Shown here piece by piece: positions 53,370-61,774 of a stretch of 64,000 nucleotides of DNA. Positions within the stretch are counted from its first letter, which is position 1. Each line of letters begins with the position of its first letter. The position numbers and the translations under genes were made by a program. The stretch lies in NCBI RefSeq assembly GCF_024138145.1, contig NZ_CP099997.1, forward strand, positions 1,798,001-1,862,000. The letters are read 5' to 3'. The notes beneath the pieces were generated by a model. That model ran no database searches and was not told the DNA's origin. It saw only the letters and a list, made by a program, of their open reading frames with translations. The stretch is from Natronosalvus halobius (GTDB taxonomy: Archaea; Halobacteriota; Halobacteria; Halobacteriales; Natrialbaceae).

Positions 53370-53461
53370 GATCGATCACTCACGTCAGATTCGATCGATC
53401 ACTCACGACAGATCCGATCCATCACTCACGACAGATCCGATCCATCACTCGCGACAGCGAC
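53370..53461. repeat. 23 bp tandem repeat running into the 3' end of rdfA
   Basis: Four units start at 53370, 53393, 53416 and 53439, each GATC(G/C)ATCACTC-CG followed by CAGAT-like bases. The last overlaps the rdfA stop codon and encodes its final residues (RCRE). Confidence 0.95.
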
Positions 53462-54041
53462 AACCGCCACGCTCGAGGAACGTCGCGACGTCGTACTGCT
53501 CTCCACACTCCTCACAGAGGACGTTCACGTCGACGAGCACCGATACGGAACCGCTCTCGAGGAGGTCCGTCTCCCGATATCGCTTCACTGTGTCCTCCGT
53601 GACCGCGGTCAGCCGACTCGAGAGTCGCTGGATGGACGCTGCATCCCGCTCGAGGCGGTCCTCCGGACTCGTCTGGCTCGAGGGCCCCTCGAGTTCCCGG
53701 TCGCTCGTCAGGTAGGTGTGAACCGCCTGGTGGGAGACGAACTCCCGTCGGAGCGCGTCGACGTCGATGCCGGCCCGTTCGAGTTCGCGTTCGGCCTGGG
53801 TTCGCATCCCGGCGCTTACGCCGTCATCGGTGAGGAGTCGATACGTGTTCTCGACCTCGCCGTCGAGTGGCGACAGGCCGGCGCGAGCCATCCGTTCACC
53901 GAGGAGACGCTCGTTGAATCGCGTGGCCAACTTGCGGAGGCTCTCCCGTTCGTACCCCTTCCCGAGCCAGCGCTGTTCGAGTTCGAGTCCGAGGCTCTCG
54001 AGGTCGTAGGTCTCGAGCAGACGAGCGACCTTAGTCGGCAT
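53445..54041 (-). CDS. rdfA: Rod-determining factor RdfA family protein
   Basis: A 198-residue protein matching RdfA, which in Haloferax volcanii is needed for the rod-shaped cell form. Typical text: MPTKVARLLETYDLESLGLE, GYERESLRKLATRFNERLLG, SPLDGEVENTYRLLTDDGVS, FVSHQAVHTYLTSDRELEGP. The last 35 residues form a zinc-ribbon-like end with CEECGEQ and GGCRC. No enzymatic motifs are visible. The gene precedes sph in the same direction, the arrangement expected from Haloferax, so shared function in cell shape is likely. Confidence 0.85.
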   Translation of the reverse strand: MPTKVARLLETYDLESLGLELEQRWLGKGYERESLRKLATRFNERLLGERMARAGLSPLDGEVENTYRLLTDDGVSAGMRTQAERELERAGIDVDALRREFVSHQAVHTYLTSDRELEGPSSQTSPEDRLERDAASIQRLSSRLTAVTEDTVKRYRETDLLESGSVSVLVDVNVLCEECGEQYDVATFLERGGCRCRE

Positions 54042-54112
54042 ACGTTCTCCGCCTCCTGACGGGTCGGTCGATCATTACCGGGTATGGGTGTGTCCGGTAC
54101 GTGAAAGTATCG

Positions 54113-54168
54113 GCTGGGACGTGGACAGTGAGGTCGCGTAGCTGAGACGTGGTCAGCGAAGCCGCGTA
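54113..54168. repeat. Degenerate 28 bp tandem duplication
   Basis: Two units (54113-54140 and 54141-54168) share GCTGRGACGTGG-CAGYGA-G-CGCGTA with about five differences. It lies between rdfA and the DUF3006-like gene. Confidence 0.75.
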
Positions 54169-54243
54169 TCGAAATCGTAGGCGTTCGAGACGGAGACGTA
54201 TGAGAAAGTAGAGAGGAGCGTCGAACGAGGCGATTGTTGACAG

Positions 54244-54651
54244 TTAGTCTCGGTCCGGAAGTCGGTCGGAGAGTCGGTCGAAACGATCCTGCAGTCGATC
54301 GCGGCGATCAGTCTCCTCGTCGGGTCGATACCGCATCTCGCGTACTGCTCCATCCTCGAGAACGACTTCGAAGACGGCCCCCTCGTGGCGGCCGTTCTCG
54401 GGGAGTGACTCGAGGTCGAGGTCGAGTTGCCGGCGTTTCGTAGCGTCTTCACCGTCATCGGCTTCGGTGGCTCCGCCGCTGTCGGCTTCGGTGTCTTCGC
54501 CATCGAGTGTTTCGTCTTCGATACCATCGACGTCGTTGCCGTGGTCGTCGTTGTCTTCGCCTTCGTCGCCGGCCTCGGTCTCGAGCAGCAACACCGCGAC
54601 CGAATCGTCGGCGATGCGGTCGAGGACGGCAGTGACAGTCGCACTGGTCAT
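54244..54651 (-). CDS. DUF3006-like protein paired with the MBL lipoprotein
   Basis: A 135-residue protein: VTAVLDRIADDSVAVLLLE at the start and LESLPENGRHEGAVFEVVLE, REMRYRPDEETDRRDRL at the end match the DUF3006 pattern (small beta-barrel, often next to ComEC-like hydrolases). A 45-residue acidic insertion (about 30-70) splits the domain. ATG overlaps the stop of the upstream MBL gene (ATGA), so co-translation is expected. Confidence 0.72.
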   Translation of the reverse strand: MTSATVTAVLDRIADDSVAVLLLETEAGDEGEDNDDHGNDVDGIEDETLDGEDTEADSGGATEADDGEDATKRRQLDLDLESLPENGRHEGAVFEVVLEDGAVREMRYRPDEETDRRDRLQDRFDRLSDRLPDRD

Positions 54652-55751
54652 GGGAGTGAGAGTACCTCCGTCGGGAATCCGGTTACGCGTTGGGCCAATT
54701 GCTCGGACGTCTCCGTCTCATCGGTCGAGAACTCCTCCAGGAGGACGTATCCATCCGTTGGACCAGACCGCTCCGTCTGAACCGCGACAGACTCGCCGTC
54801 CGTGGTGACGACCACGTGACCGTGAACGCCCGTCCAGTAGGTCTCGATTCCGCGTTCGCTGAACGCCGCGAGCACCTCGTCGTGCGGATGTCCGTACTGA
54901 CTCTCGAGGGGAGCCGAGACGACCGTCACCTCGGGATCGACGACGTCGAGAAACGCCGACGACGAGCTGGTCGATGACCCGTGGTGTCCTGCCTGGTAGA
55001 CCTCCGCCCGGAGGTCGTCGCCGTGGCGCTCGACCAGGCGCGATTCGACCGTGCGCCCGGCGTCACCGGTCGTCAGGTAGGAGACGTCGCCGTAGGCTAC
55101 GGATAAAACGATGCTGTTGTCGTTGAGGCCGTCCTCGTCGTTCGGACCCTCGGCCGGCGGATTGTAGAACTCGATTTCCGCCTCGCCGAAGTCGACGGCG
55201 TCCCCCTCTCGAACCGGAAAGAGGTCGACATCGTGTTTCTCCACGGCGTCCAGGTAGCGTTCGTAGGTCTGGCTCGTCGAGACGACACCGGAGTCGTAGA
55301 TGGCGCCGACGCCGTCGCCGTTCGTCTCGACGTGCTCGATCACCGCGGCGTGGCCGCCGATGTGATCGGCGTGGGCGTGGGTCGCGACGAGGTGGTCGAC
55401 GCGGTCGATTCCCCGCTCCTCGAGGTAGGCGATGACCTGCTCACCGTCGTCTCGCCAGTCGCCGCTGTCGACGAGCATCGTCTCCCCCGATGGCTCGATC
55501 AGCAGGGTCGCGTCGGCCTGTCCCACGTCGATGTGGTGGATTTCGAGTGTGCCCGTCTTCCGATCCGTTTCGCCGTCGTTGGAGTGATCGTCGCTGTCGT
55601 CAGTGTCGTCACCGTCTTCGAGTTCGTCGCCGTCGTCACCGTCTCCACCATCGACGTCTCGAGGACCCGTTGACGTCCCGAAGTCGAGACAGCCGCCGGT
55701 AACCAGTACGACGACGACGAGCGTCAGGAGCAGCAGACGAACGGGTCGCAC
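54648..55751 (-). CDS. ComEC-like metallo-beta-lactamase fold lipoprotein
   Basis: A 367-residue exported hydrolase. A signal peptide ends in a lipobox (LVTGGC, Cys at about 21), followed by a 45-residue acidic linker. The MBL domain has the zinc motif HLVATHAHADHIGGHAAV, DSGDWRDDGEQV, NSIVLSVAYGDVSYLTTGDA and VYQAGHHGSSTSSSS. This matches the soluble hydrolase domain of ComEC/Rec2 DNA-uptake proteins, but no membrane channel domain is present. It probably acts on nucleic acid outside the cell membrane. The start is GTG. DUF3006 partner follows with a 4 bp overlap. Confidence 0.85.
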   Translation of the reverse strand: MRPVRLLLLTLVVVVLVTGGCLDFGTSTGPRDVDGGDGDDGDELEDGDDTDDSDDHSNDGETDRKTGTLEIHHIDVGQADATLLIEPSGETMLVDSGDWRDDGEQVIAYLEERGIDRVDHLVATHAHADHIGGHAAVIEHVETNGDGVGAIYDSGVVSTSQTYERYLDAVEKHDVDLFPVREGDAVDFGEAEIEFYNPPAEGPNDEDGLNDNSIVLSVAYGDVSYLTTGDAGRTVESRLVERHGDDLRAEVYQAGHHGSSTSSSSAFLDVVDPEVTVVSAPLESQYGHPHDEVLAAFSERGIETYWTGVHGHVVVTTDGESVAVQTERSGPTDGYVLLEEFSTDETETSEQLAQRVTGFPTEVLSLP

Positions 55752-55814
55752 GCGTCATTCTTCGATTCGAATGCATATGGACCTTGCCGTCACCGCGGGC
55801 CGGTTCCGCGGCAA

Positions 55815-56186
55815 CTACCAGTCGACGCTCAGCGTGCCGTCGCCGTGTGGATCGGGCGCGATCTCCTCGTCCGTTCGGCGGTCGATCACGTGGATACAGC
55901 CCTGGTCTTTCTTCGCCGGACAGACCTCGGCCGCGCGGACGTTCTCCTGGAGATCGTCCTCGCTGATAAAGTACGAATTTGGCCGCGCGAGACTCGTCTG
56001 GAGGTCCATCTCCCAGTTGTCGCTCACCTCGGCGCACTTGCCCGCGCCGAAGCACTTGTTCGCCTCGAAGATGATCTTGTACGGCTTCTCGTCGACCGGC
56101 GGCCCGTCGCTCGAGCCGACGTCGCTGGGGCGTGGGCGTCCTTCGCCCCCGTCGGTTTCAGCGGTCTTCTCGCGTGCGTCGCTCAT
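55815..56186 (-). CDS. Ferredoxin-like iron-sulfur protein
   Basis: A 123-residue protein with a Gly/Pro-rich N-terminal 30 residues, then KIIFEANKCFGAGKCAEVS, AAEVCPAKKDQGCIHVID. Cys appear as C-X5-C and C-P...C, a spacing seen in single-cluster [3Fe-4S]/[4Fe-4S] ferredoxins of actinobacteria and archaea, some partnering P450s. Redox partner is unknown. It lies upstream-side of the MBL gene in the same direction. Confidence 0.75.
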   Translation of the reverse strand: MSDAREKTAETDGGEGRPRPSDVGSSDGPPVDEKPYKIIFEANKCFGAGKCAEVSDNWEMDLQTSLARPNSYFISEDDLQENVRAAEVCPAKKDQGCIHVIDRRTDEEIAPDPHGDGTLSVDW

Positions 56187-56256
56187 ATCGTCACCTCGGG
56201 AGGCGACGGTCTTTCGCGTTACGGTTTCGAGGGTGCGATCGATCCCGCGATCGATC

Positions 56257-56772
56257 CTACCGATCGACGGACACCGACTCGAGAACGATGTCGCGTTTTG
56301 GCTTGTCGTTCCCGTCCGTTTCTACGGAACCGATCTCGCGAACGACGTCCATCCCGTCGGTCACTTCGCCGAAGACCGAGTGGCGGCCGTCGAGGTGAGG
56401 CGTCGCGTCGAGGGTGATGAAGAACTGCGAGCCGTTCGTGTTCGGGCCGGCGTTGGCCATCGAGAGGGTGCCGGCGCTGTCGTGAGTGAGGTCGTCGTGG
56501 AACTCGTCGTCGAAGGTGTAGCCGGGGCCGCCGCGACCGGTGCCGGTCGGGTCGCCGCCCTGGATCATGAACCCCTCGATGATACGATGAAAGGGCACGT
56601 CGTCGTACAGCGGTTCGTCGGTGACACGCTCGTCGGTTTCGGGATCGGTCCACTCGCGCTCGCCAGTCGCCAGACCGACGAAGTTCCCGACCGTTCGGGG
56701 CGCTCGCTCTTCGAACAGTTCGACGGTGATGTCGCCTTCGCTCGTGTGAAGCGTCGCTGTCGGATTTGCCAT
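56257..56772 (-). CDS. Cyclophilin-type peptidyl-prolyl isomerase
   Basis: A 171-residue cyclophilin that speeds cis/trans isomerisation of prolyl bonds. [59 protein letters not shown] and [17 protein letters not shown] are canonical; the arginine in FHRII and the QGGD motif form the active site. There is no signal peptide, so it is cytoplasmic. Confidence 0.95.
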   Translation of the reverse strand: MANPTATLHTSEGDITVELFEERAPRTVGNFVGLATGEREWTDPETDERVTDEPLYDDVPFHRIIEGFMIQGGDPTGTGRGGPGYTFDDEFHDDLTHDSAGTLSMANAGPNTNGSQFFITLDATPHLDGRHSVFGEVTDGMDVVREIGSVETDGNDKPKRDIVLESVSVDR

Positions 56773-56868
56773 ACCACGGCCGACGAGGGGCGTGGTGAAA
56801 ACAGTGGTGGTCTCGAGGCAACGGTCGTCGCAGTATCCGCGCGCAACCCCGGTCGATTTGCGAGAGGA

Positions 56869-57933
56869 TCAGAACGCGCGCAGATCCTCGAGCACTGCCG
56901 CCGCGCTCCCGTCGTCGATAACCGCGCGAGCGCGCTCGAGGCCGTCCTCGAGATCGGCTACGTCGTCACGGGCGAACATCCGGAACGCGGCGTTGAGCGC
57001 GACGGCGTCGGCGAAGTGGTCGTCGCGCTCGCCGGCGAGAACAGCCTCGGTGATCGCTGCGGAGTCGGCGTCGACGTCGTCGACGGCGAGGTCGTCGTTC
57101 TCCATCTCCATACCGTACTCGGCGGTTTCGATCTCGAAGTCGTCGAACTCGCCAGCCCGCCAGTCGGCGACTTTCGTGTACCCGGGACGGATGTCGTCGT
57201 AGCCCTCCATTCCCTGGAACATGACGACGCGGGAGAACTCGAGTGCCTCGCTCTCGGCGACCAGGTCGCACGTCTTCTTCGCGAACGCCAGGTGGTAGAA
57301 CGAGCCGAGGTGGACGTTGGCATTAGCCGGATTGGCGACGGTCTCGATGGTGTTGACGAACGTTCGAACGCCCATCTGATCCCGACGGTCGTACAGCGCG
57401 TGGACGCCGGGGCTGAAGGTCGGCTGGTAGTAGAAGCCGAAGCCGGTCTCGTCGACCATCTCCGCTGATTCCCTGGGCTCGAGTTCCGTCCGAACGCCCA
57501 GTTCGTCCAGGACGTGCTTGTAGGCCGTCGCCTTCTGGGTGGGGACGCGGTCGCCGGAGTGGGTTACGATGGGCGTCCCGGCGGCAGCGGCGACGATACC
57601 GGCGGCCACGCCGAGGACGGCCGTGGTGTGCTTGCCGTCGTAGTTCGCGCCACAGTCGACGGGGTCGCAGTCGGGTTCAGCCGTCACGACGCTCTCCTCG
57701 CGCATGACGTCGGTGAACGCCGCCAGCTCCTCGGGCGTATTCTTCTTCCAGCGATTCGCCAGCCAGAACGCCCCCAGCGTGGTCGGGTCGGGTTCGTCGG
57801 CGAGAATCCGCCGGAACGCCTCTCGAGCCTGCTCGCGGGTCATGTCGTCGGCGGATTTGGGACCGGAGCCGACGATTTCGGTCATCAGGCGTTTCAGCGG
57901 CCACTCGCCGAAGTCCTGGGTAGCCTGGGCCAT
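56869..57933 (-). CDS. TrpD-like family 3 glycosyltransferase
   Basis: A 354-residue protein with the anthranilate phosphoribosyltransferase fold. The N-terminal helical domain (1-75: KRLMTEIVGSGPKSADD, LGAFWLANRWKKNTPEELA) precedes the alpha/beta domain. The PRPP-loop, canonical GTGGDG, is replaced by DCGANYDGKHTTAVLGVA. The second motif is THSGDRVPTQKATAYKHVLD. These changes suggest it is not the tryptophan enzyme but a TrpD2/YbiB-like paralogue of unknown substrate. ATG 57933 chosen. Confidence 0.78.
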   Translation of the reverse strand: MAQATQDFGEWPLKRLMTEIVGSGPKSADDMTREQAREAFRRILADEPDPTTLGAFWLANRWKKNTPEELAAFTDVMREESVVTAEPDCDPVDCGANYDGKHTTAVLGVAAGIVAAAAGTPIVTHSGDRVPTQKATAYKHVLDELGVRTELEPRESAEMVDETGFGFYYQPTFSPGVHALYDRRDQMGVRTFVNTIETVANPANANVHLGSFYHLAFAKKTCDLVAESEALEFSRVVMFQGMEGYDDIRPGYTKVADWRAGEFDDFEIETAEYGMEMENDDLAVDDVDADSAAITEAVLAGERDDHFADAVALNAAFRMFARDDVADLEDGLERARAVIDDGSAAAVLEDLRAF

Positions 57934-58033
57934 AGTTCGAGGTTGGGATGGGCGGGGGAAAAACCTCCCGTTTGGATCGATCGCAGCGGCGTGGTGGCCA
58001 ACTAAGTTAGAAACGAAAGCGATCCGAAGCCGC

Positions 58034-58480
58034 TCACGGCGCCGTGCTCGACTCCCGACGACCCGTGAACGCCGTCGGCTCGAGGCGACAGAACGCAAAG
58101 TCAATCTCTCGGGGATGAGTCTCGAAGATGTCGATTAGCGGAATCTCGACGCGCTCGAGGCCTTCGAGAGCGTCCGTGCCCACGTCGTCGCGTTCGATGT
58201 CCTGGAGACGGCCCTTGGCGACGACGCTCCACCACTCGTCGTTGGCGTCGTAGGTGACGAACGAGACGGCGTGGCCGTCGAGCGTCTCGGGTGGGTGCTC
58301 CGGTGAGGTCGCCAGCCGGAAGTAAAAGGTCGACTCGACGGAATCGTAGCCGTAGGAGACTGGGACGGTGCGTGGTGGTTCGTCGCCCTCGGTCGAAAAC
58401 GACAGCACGCCCGTACCGCCGGTTCCGAGTACCGACGTCCGTTCGGCCTCCTCGAGTTCGGCAACTTCGATGCGAGACAT
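58034..58480 (-). CDS. PNPOx-fold flavin-binding protein
   Basis: A 148-residue split-barrel protein of the pyridoxamine 5'-phosphate oxidase family: GTGGTGVLSFSTEGDEPPRT, VPVSYGYDSVESTFYFRLAT, HAVSFVTYDANDEWWSVVAK. It resembles short haloarchaeal members that probably bind FMN. There is no sign that it makes pyridoxal phosphate. Start ATG at 58480 (MSRIEVAELEEAER). Divergent from the AhbA-AhbB gene. Confidence 0.82.
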   Translation of the reverse strand: MSRIEVAELEEAERTSVLGTGGTGVLSFSTEGDEPPRTVPVSYGYDSVESTFYFRLATSPEHPPETLDGHAVSFVTYDANDEWWSVVAKGRLQDIERDDVGTDALEGLERVEIPLIDIFETHPREIDFAFCRLEPTAFTGRRESSTAP

Positions 58481-58634
58481 AGTCACAGTTCGTGCTCCGA
58501 GGGGATAATTCCCGCGTGGCTCGGGTGTCTCGCTCGACTGCGGGGCAGTTCCGGAGAAAACGCTCCTGATGACGTGCAACTCCGCGCTCGAGAAACCCGA
58601 AAGCGATAGGTGCGGGTCGTCCCTACTTCGACCA

Positions 58635-59699
58635 ATGAGTTCCACTCGATCGGCCGCGGACGACTGGCGCGAGACGATCGACGAGACGGACGCCGCCATC
58701 GTCGACGGCTACCAGAGCGGGTTCCCCATCGCGGAGCGTCCCTTCCGCGTCGTCGGCGACGCCCTCGGGATCGACGAAGATGAGGCTCTCGACCGCGTCC
58801 GACGCCTGCGCGAGGACGGCATCTTCCGTCGCTTCGGCGCCGTCCTCAACCCGCCCGTCATCGGCTCCTCGACGCTCGCAGCCGTCAAGGCACCCGAAGA
58901 CCGGTTCGACGAGATCGCCGAGGTGATCAACGGGTACCGACAGGTCAACCACAACTACGCCCGCGACCACGAGTGGAACATGTGGTTCGTCGTGACCGCC
59001 GGTTCCCAAGAGACGCGAGACCGCATCCTGGAGGAGATCGAGGAGCGAACCGGCTGCACTGTGTTAGTGCTCCCGATGCTGACGGATTACTACATCGACC
59101 TCGAGTTTCCCGTGGTGAACGCGGACAGTTTCGCACGCGAGAGCCTCGAGGACGGCACCGACGCCTCCGCAACTCGGATCAGCGAGGACGCCGCGGGCGG
59201 CCTCTCCCCGCTCGACGCCGCGCTCTTGCTCGCGATCCAGGACGGGTTCCCGCTGTCCAGGACGCCCTACGACGACATTGCGGCCGAACTCGCGACCGAC
59301 CTGGAGTGCGAGGTGTGCGTCGAAGAGGTGCTCGAGGGCGTTTCCCGCCTCCAAGACGAGGGCTGCATCAAGCGGGTCGGCTGCATCGTCAACCACGTCG
59401 TGACCGGCTTCGACGCCAACTGCATGGTCGTCTGGGACGTCCCTGACGACCGACTGGACGAGTGGGGCGAGCGCGCTGGTTCGCTGCCCTACGTGACTCT
59501 GTGTTACCACCGACCGCGACGACCAGACCTCGAGTGGCCTTACAACCTGTTCACGATGATCCACGGGCGAGATCAGTCAGCGGTCGACGCCAAAATCGAC
59601 GAACTCACCGAGGAGTACCTGCCGGTTACCCACGAGCGCCTGTACTCGACGGAGACGTTGAAGCAGACGGGGGCGCAGTACGAGGCGTTAGTGAGTTAG
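58635..59699 (+). CDS. ahbAB: Siroheme decarboxylase, AhbA-AhbB fusion
   Basis: A 354-residue protein of two similar halves, each an AsnC/Lrp-like winged helix plus a ferredoxin-like domain. The first half (about 15-175) has GIFRRFGAVLNPPVIG and QVNHNYARDHEWNMWFVV. The second (about 190-345) has GCIKRVGCIVNHVVTGFDAN and TLCYHRPRRPDLEWPYNLF. In the alternative heme pathway AhbA and AhbB together remove two carboxyl groups from siroheme to make didecarboxysiroheme. They are separate proteins in many organisms and fused here. ATG at 58635 selected. Confidence 0.9.
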   Translation: MSSTRSAADDWRETIDETDAAIVDGYQSGFPIAERPFRVVGDALGIDEDEALDRVRRLREDGIFRRFGAVLNPPVIGSSTLAAVKAPEDRFDEIAEVINGYRQVNHNYARDHEWNMWFVVTAGSQETRDRILEEIEERTGCTVLVLPMLTDYYIDLEFPVVNADSFARESLEDGTDASATRISEDAAGGLSPLDAALLLAIQDGFPLSRTPYDDIAAELATDLECEVCVEEVLEGVSRLQDEGCIKRVGCIVNHVVTGFDANCMVVWDVPDDRLDEWGERAGSLPYVTLCYHRPRRPDLEWPYNLFTMIHGRDQSAVDAKIDELTEEYLPVTHERLYSTETLKQTGAQYEALVS

Positions 59700-59820
59700 T
59701 CGAAACGTCCTGAGCGAGAAGTTCCGTTTGGAGATCGTGAGTTCGGAAATCGGGCTCTGTCGAAACTCCCACCGGTGATATGTTTCAGCGGTCGTGCCGA
59801 ATAGATAGCGCGAACCTTGC

Positions 59821-59833
59821 ACCGTTGAACGGT
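59821..59833. repeat. Small perfect palindrome downstream of ahbAB
   Basis: ACCGTT-G-AACGGT, followed 4 bp later by another AAACGGT. It is in the AT-richer gap between the ahbAB and 59897 genes; it may be a regulator site or a weak terminator hairpin. Confidence 0.35.
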
Positions 59834-59896
59834 TTGTAAACGGTAATAACGGGTACGCTATGTAACAGCCTTCGGGAGTACCAACAGTCTCGCTTT

Positions 59897-60391
59897 CTAC
59901 GCTCCAGTTCTCGTGTAGGTTACGTCGAAATCTACCTCCCAGTCAACCCCGTCGTCCGAGTATTCCCACGTACCCTCGATCACGTTGGCGTCATCGTCGA
60001 AGTTACTCGTGAAGCGTTGTGAGAACTCGGGTGCATCCCTCCGCAGTCCCCAGACCTCATCGCTCAAACTCATCTTGTACACCCGGAAGACGTCACGTGA
60101 ATCGGCGTAGAGCATCCAGAACTGCTCGCTCGTATCGTCCAAACCGATGATCGAGACGGTAGAGCGCGGCGCGTTCTCGACCCACCCAGGCGGCAATGTC
60201 GAAAGATCACTTACCTCCGAACGTTGAACGAGGAACGCTCCGTCTTCTAGCCATTCGAATGTTACGTGTCCACCCCTGTACGTTTGCCCATCTAGAGACA
60301 CCTCGAGTTCCCATTCCCCGATGAGGCGGTTGAGTCGTTCGAGGTCCGGATTTCGACCCGGCGTTCGACCGTTCGCTTCTTCGTTCGACAT
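59897..60391 (-). CDS. Hypothetical small beta-rich protein (DUF1579-like)
   Basis: A 164-residue protein. LNRLIGEWELEVSLDGQTY, GGHVTFEWLEDGAFLVQRSE, VSIIGLDDTSEQFWMLYADS and GTWEYSDDGVDWEVDFDVTY give a single beta-barrel-like domain as in DUF1579 or lipocalin-type proteins. No enzyme motif is seen. Its codons are AT-richer than in flanking genes (GTA, TCT, CGA-rich), which hints at transfer. Confidence 0.7.
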   Translation of the reverse strand: MSNEEANGRTPGRNPDLERLNRLIGEWELEVSLDGQTYRGGHVTFEWLEDGAFLVQRSEVSDLSTLPPGWVENAPRSTVSIIGLDDTSEQFWMLYADSRDVFRVYKMSLSDEVWGLRRDAPEFSQRFTSNFDDDANVIEGTWEYSDDGVDWEVDFDVTYTRTGA

Positions 60392-60580
60392 AGTACTCGT
60401 AGTTCGCGAGCGATTTACCTAACTATTGTCCGCGATGGACGATTGGGAAATCGATCTCAGTAGGGTATTCCGCAGTGCTCCACTCATCCGCTATATGCAG
60501 CAGACAACCCACACCATTTAAATGTATTTCGACAATGAAGGAAATTACGATTTCAGTTCCGTCGAGCACTCGATCGACGG

Positions 60581-61774
60581 TCAGACGCCCTGGCCCATCA
60601 GGTGACTGCGCAGCACGTCGGCGTCCTTGTTTCCGGCCCCCGTGTTGAGGATCACAACCGTCGCGTCGTCGTCGAACGCCCCGCGCTCGCCGAGCTCCCA
60701 GGCCCCGCTGGCCGCCGCCGCGCAGGTCGGCGCCATCTCGAGGCCCTCGCCCTTCGCAACGGCGACGGCCGCCTCCAGGATCTCGTCGTCGTCGGTCGCG
60801 ACCGCGCCGCCGTCGCTCTCGCGCAGAGCCTCGAGGATCCACGGGCTGGCGCCGGGGTCGGGAATCTCGATGCCGCCGCAGATGGTGTCAGGGTACTCGA
60901 CGGGGTCGTGGCGCTCTCGGCCGTTCTCGAAGGCCTCGACGATCGGCTGACAGCCCGTCGCCTGAGCGGCGTACAGCGCCGGCACGTCGTCGATGAGCCC
61001 CAGGTCGCGGAACTCCTCGGCCGCCTTGTACATTCCCACGAGGCCGACGCCGCCGCCGGTCGGGTAGACGATGGCGTCGGGGACTTCCCACTGGAGTTGC
61101 TCGACGATCTCGTACAGCATCGTCTTCTTGCCTTCGTGGCGGTAGGGCGTCACGAACGTCTTCACGGAGTACCAGTCGTCGTGCTCGGCCATCGCGTCCG
61201 CGTAAGCCGCGCCTGCGTCGCCGATTCGCCCGCCGACGACGGTCATGTCGCCGCCGTGGACGTTCACCATCGCCTTGGTCGTGAAGCCCGCTCGAGATGG
61301 GAGGAACACGTGCGAGTCGATGTCGGCACGGCCGGCGTACGCGGCGGCGGCCTGTCCGGCGTTGCCCGCCGACGCCAGCGCGACGTCGCTCGCACCGTGC
61401 TGGTTCGCGGCCGTCATCGCCAGGGTCTGGCCGCGGTCCTTGAACGTTCCTGTCGGATTCCGACCCTCGTCTTTGATCAGGACGCGCCCAACGCCGAGTT
61501 CGTCGGCGAGCTTTTCACACTCGACCAGCGGCGTCGCGCCCTCGTCCATCGTCACCGCCGACGCCCGGGTGAAGGGGAGCAGTTCCTCGTAGCGCCACAT
61601 CGAGTCGAACGGGCGAGCCTCGAGGGTCTCCCGGTCGAGGTCGACCGCGTCGTAGTCGTAGGTCGGATCGAGGATGCCGTCGCAGTCGGGACAGCGGTGA
61701 GTGCCGGTTTCGGCGTCGAACGACGCCCCGCAGTCGATGCACTCGAGACCGACGAACGCGTCCGTGGTGTCCAT
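60581..61774 (-). CDS. thrC: Threonine synthase
   Basis: A 397-residue PLP enzyme that makes threonine from O-phosphohomoserine. An N-terminal zinc ribbon (CIDCG...CPDCDG, residues 12-32) is followed by the PLP motif NPTGTFKDRG with K112, SAGNAGQAAAAYAGRADI, YPTGGGVGLVGMYKAAEEF and the C-terminal LNTGAGNKDAD. Archaeal-type class II length is normal. The intergenic segment 60392-60580 upstream of the neighbouring gene holds nothing recognisable. Confidence 0.94.
   Translation of the reverse strand: MDTTDAFVGLECIDCGASFDAETGTHRCPDCDGILDPTYDYDAVDLDRETLEARPFDSMWRYEELLPFTRASAVTMDEGATPLVECEKLADELGVGRVLIKDEGRNPTGTFKDRGQTLAMTAANQHGASDVALASAGNAGQAAAAYAGRADIDSHVFLPSRAGFTTKAMVNVHGGDMTVVGGRIGDAGAAYADAMAEHDDWYSVKTFVTPYRHEGKKTMLYEIVEQLQWEVPDAIVYPTGGGVGLVGMYKAAEEFRDLGLIDDVPALYAAQATGCQPIVEAFENGRERHDPVEYPDTICGGIEIPDPGASPWILEALRESDGGAVATDDDEILEAAVAVAKGEGLEMAPTCAAAASGAWELGERGAFDDDATVVILNTGAGNKDADVLRSHLMGQGV

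Noticed and set aside
22695-54168. Tandem repeats as a CRISPR array or attachment sites
   Set aside because: Copies are adjacent with no spacers, units differ between loci and no cas or integrase gene is present.
60423-60842. Open frame antiparallel-shifted to the end of thrC with a protein-like tail
   Set aside because: It overlaps thrC on the same strand in another frame for most of its length and has no recognisable start or family features.
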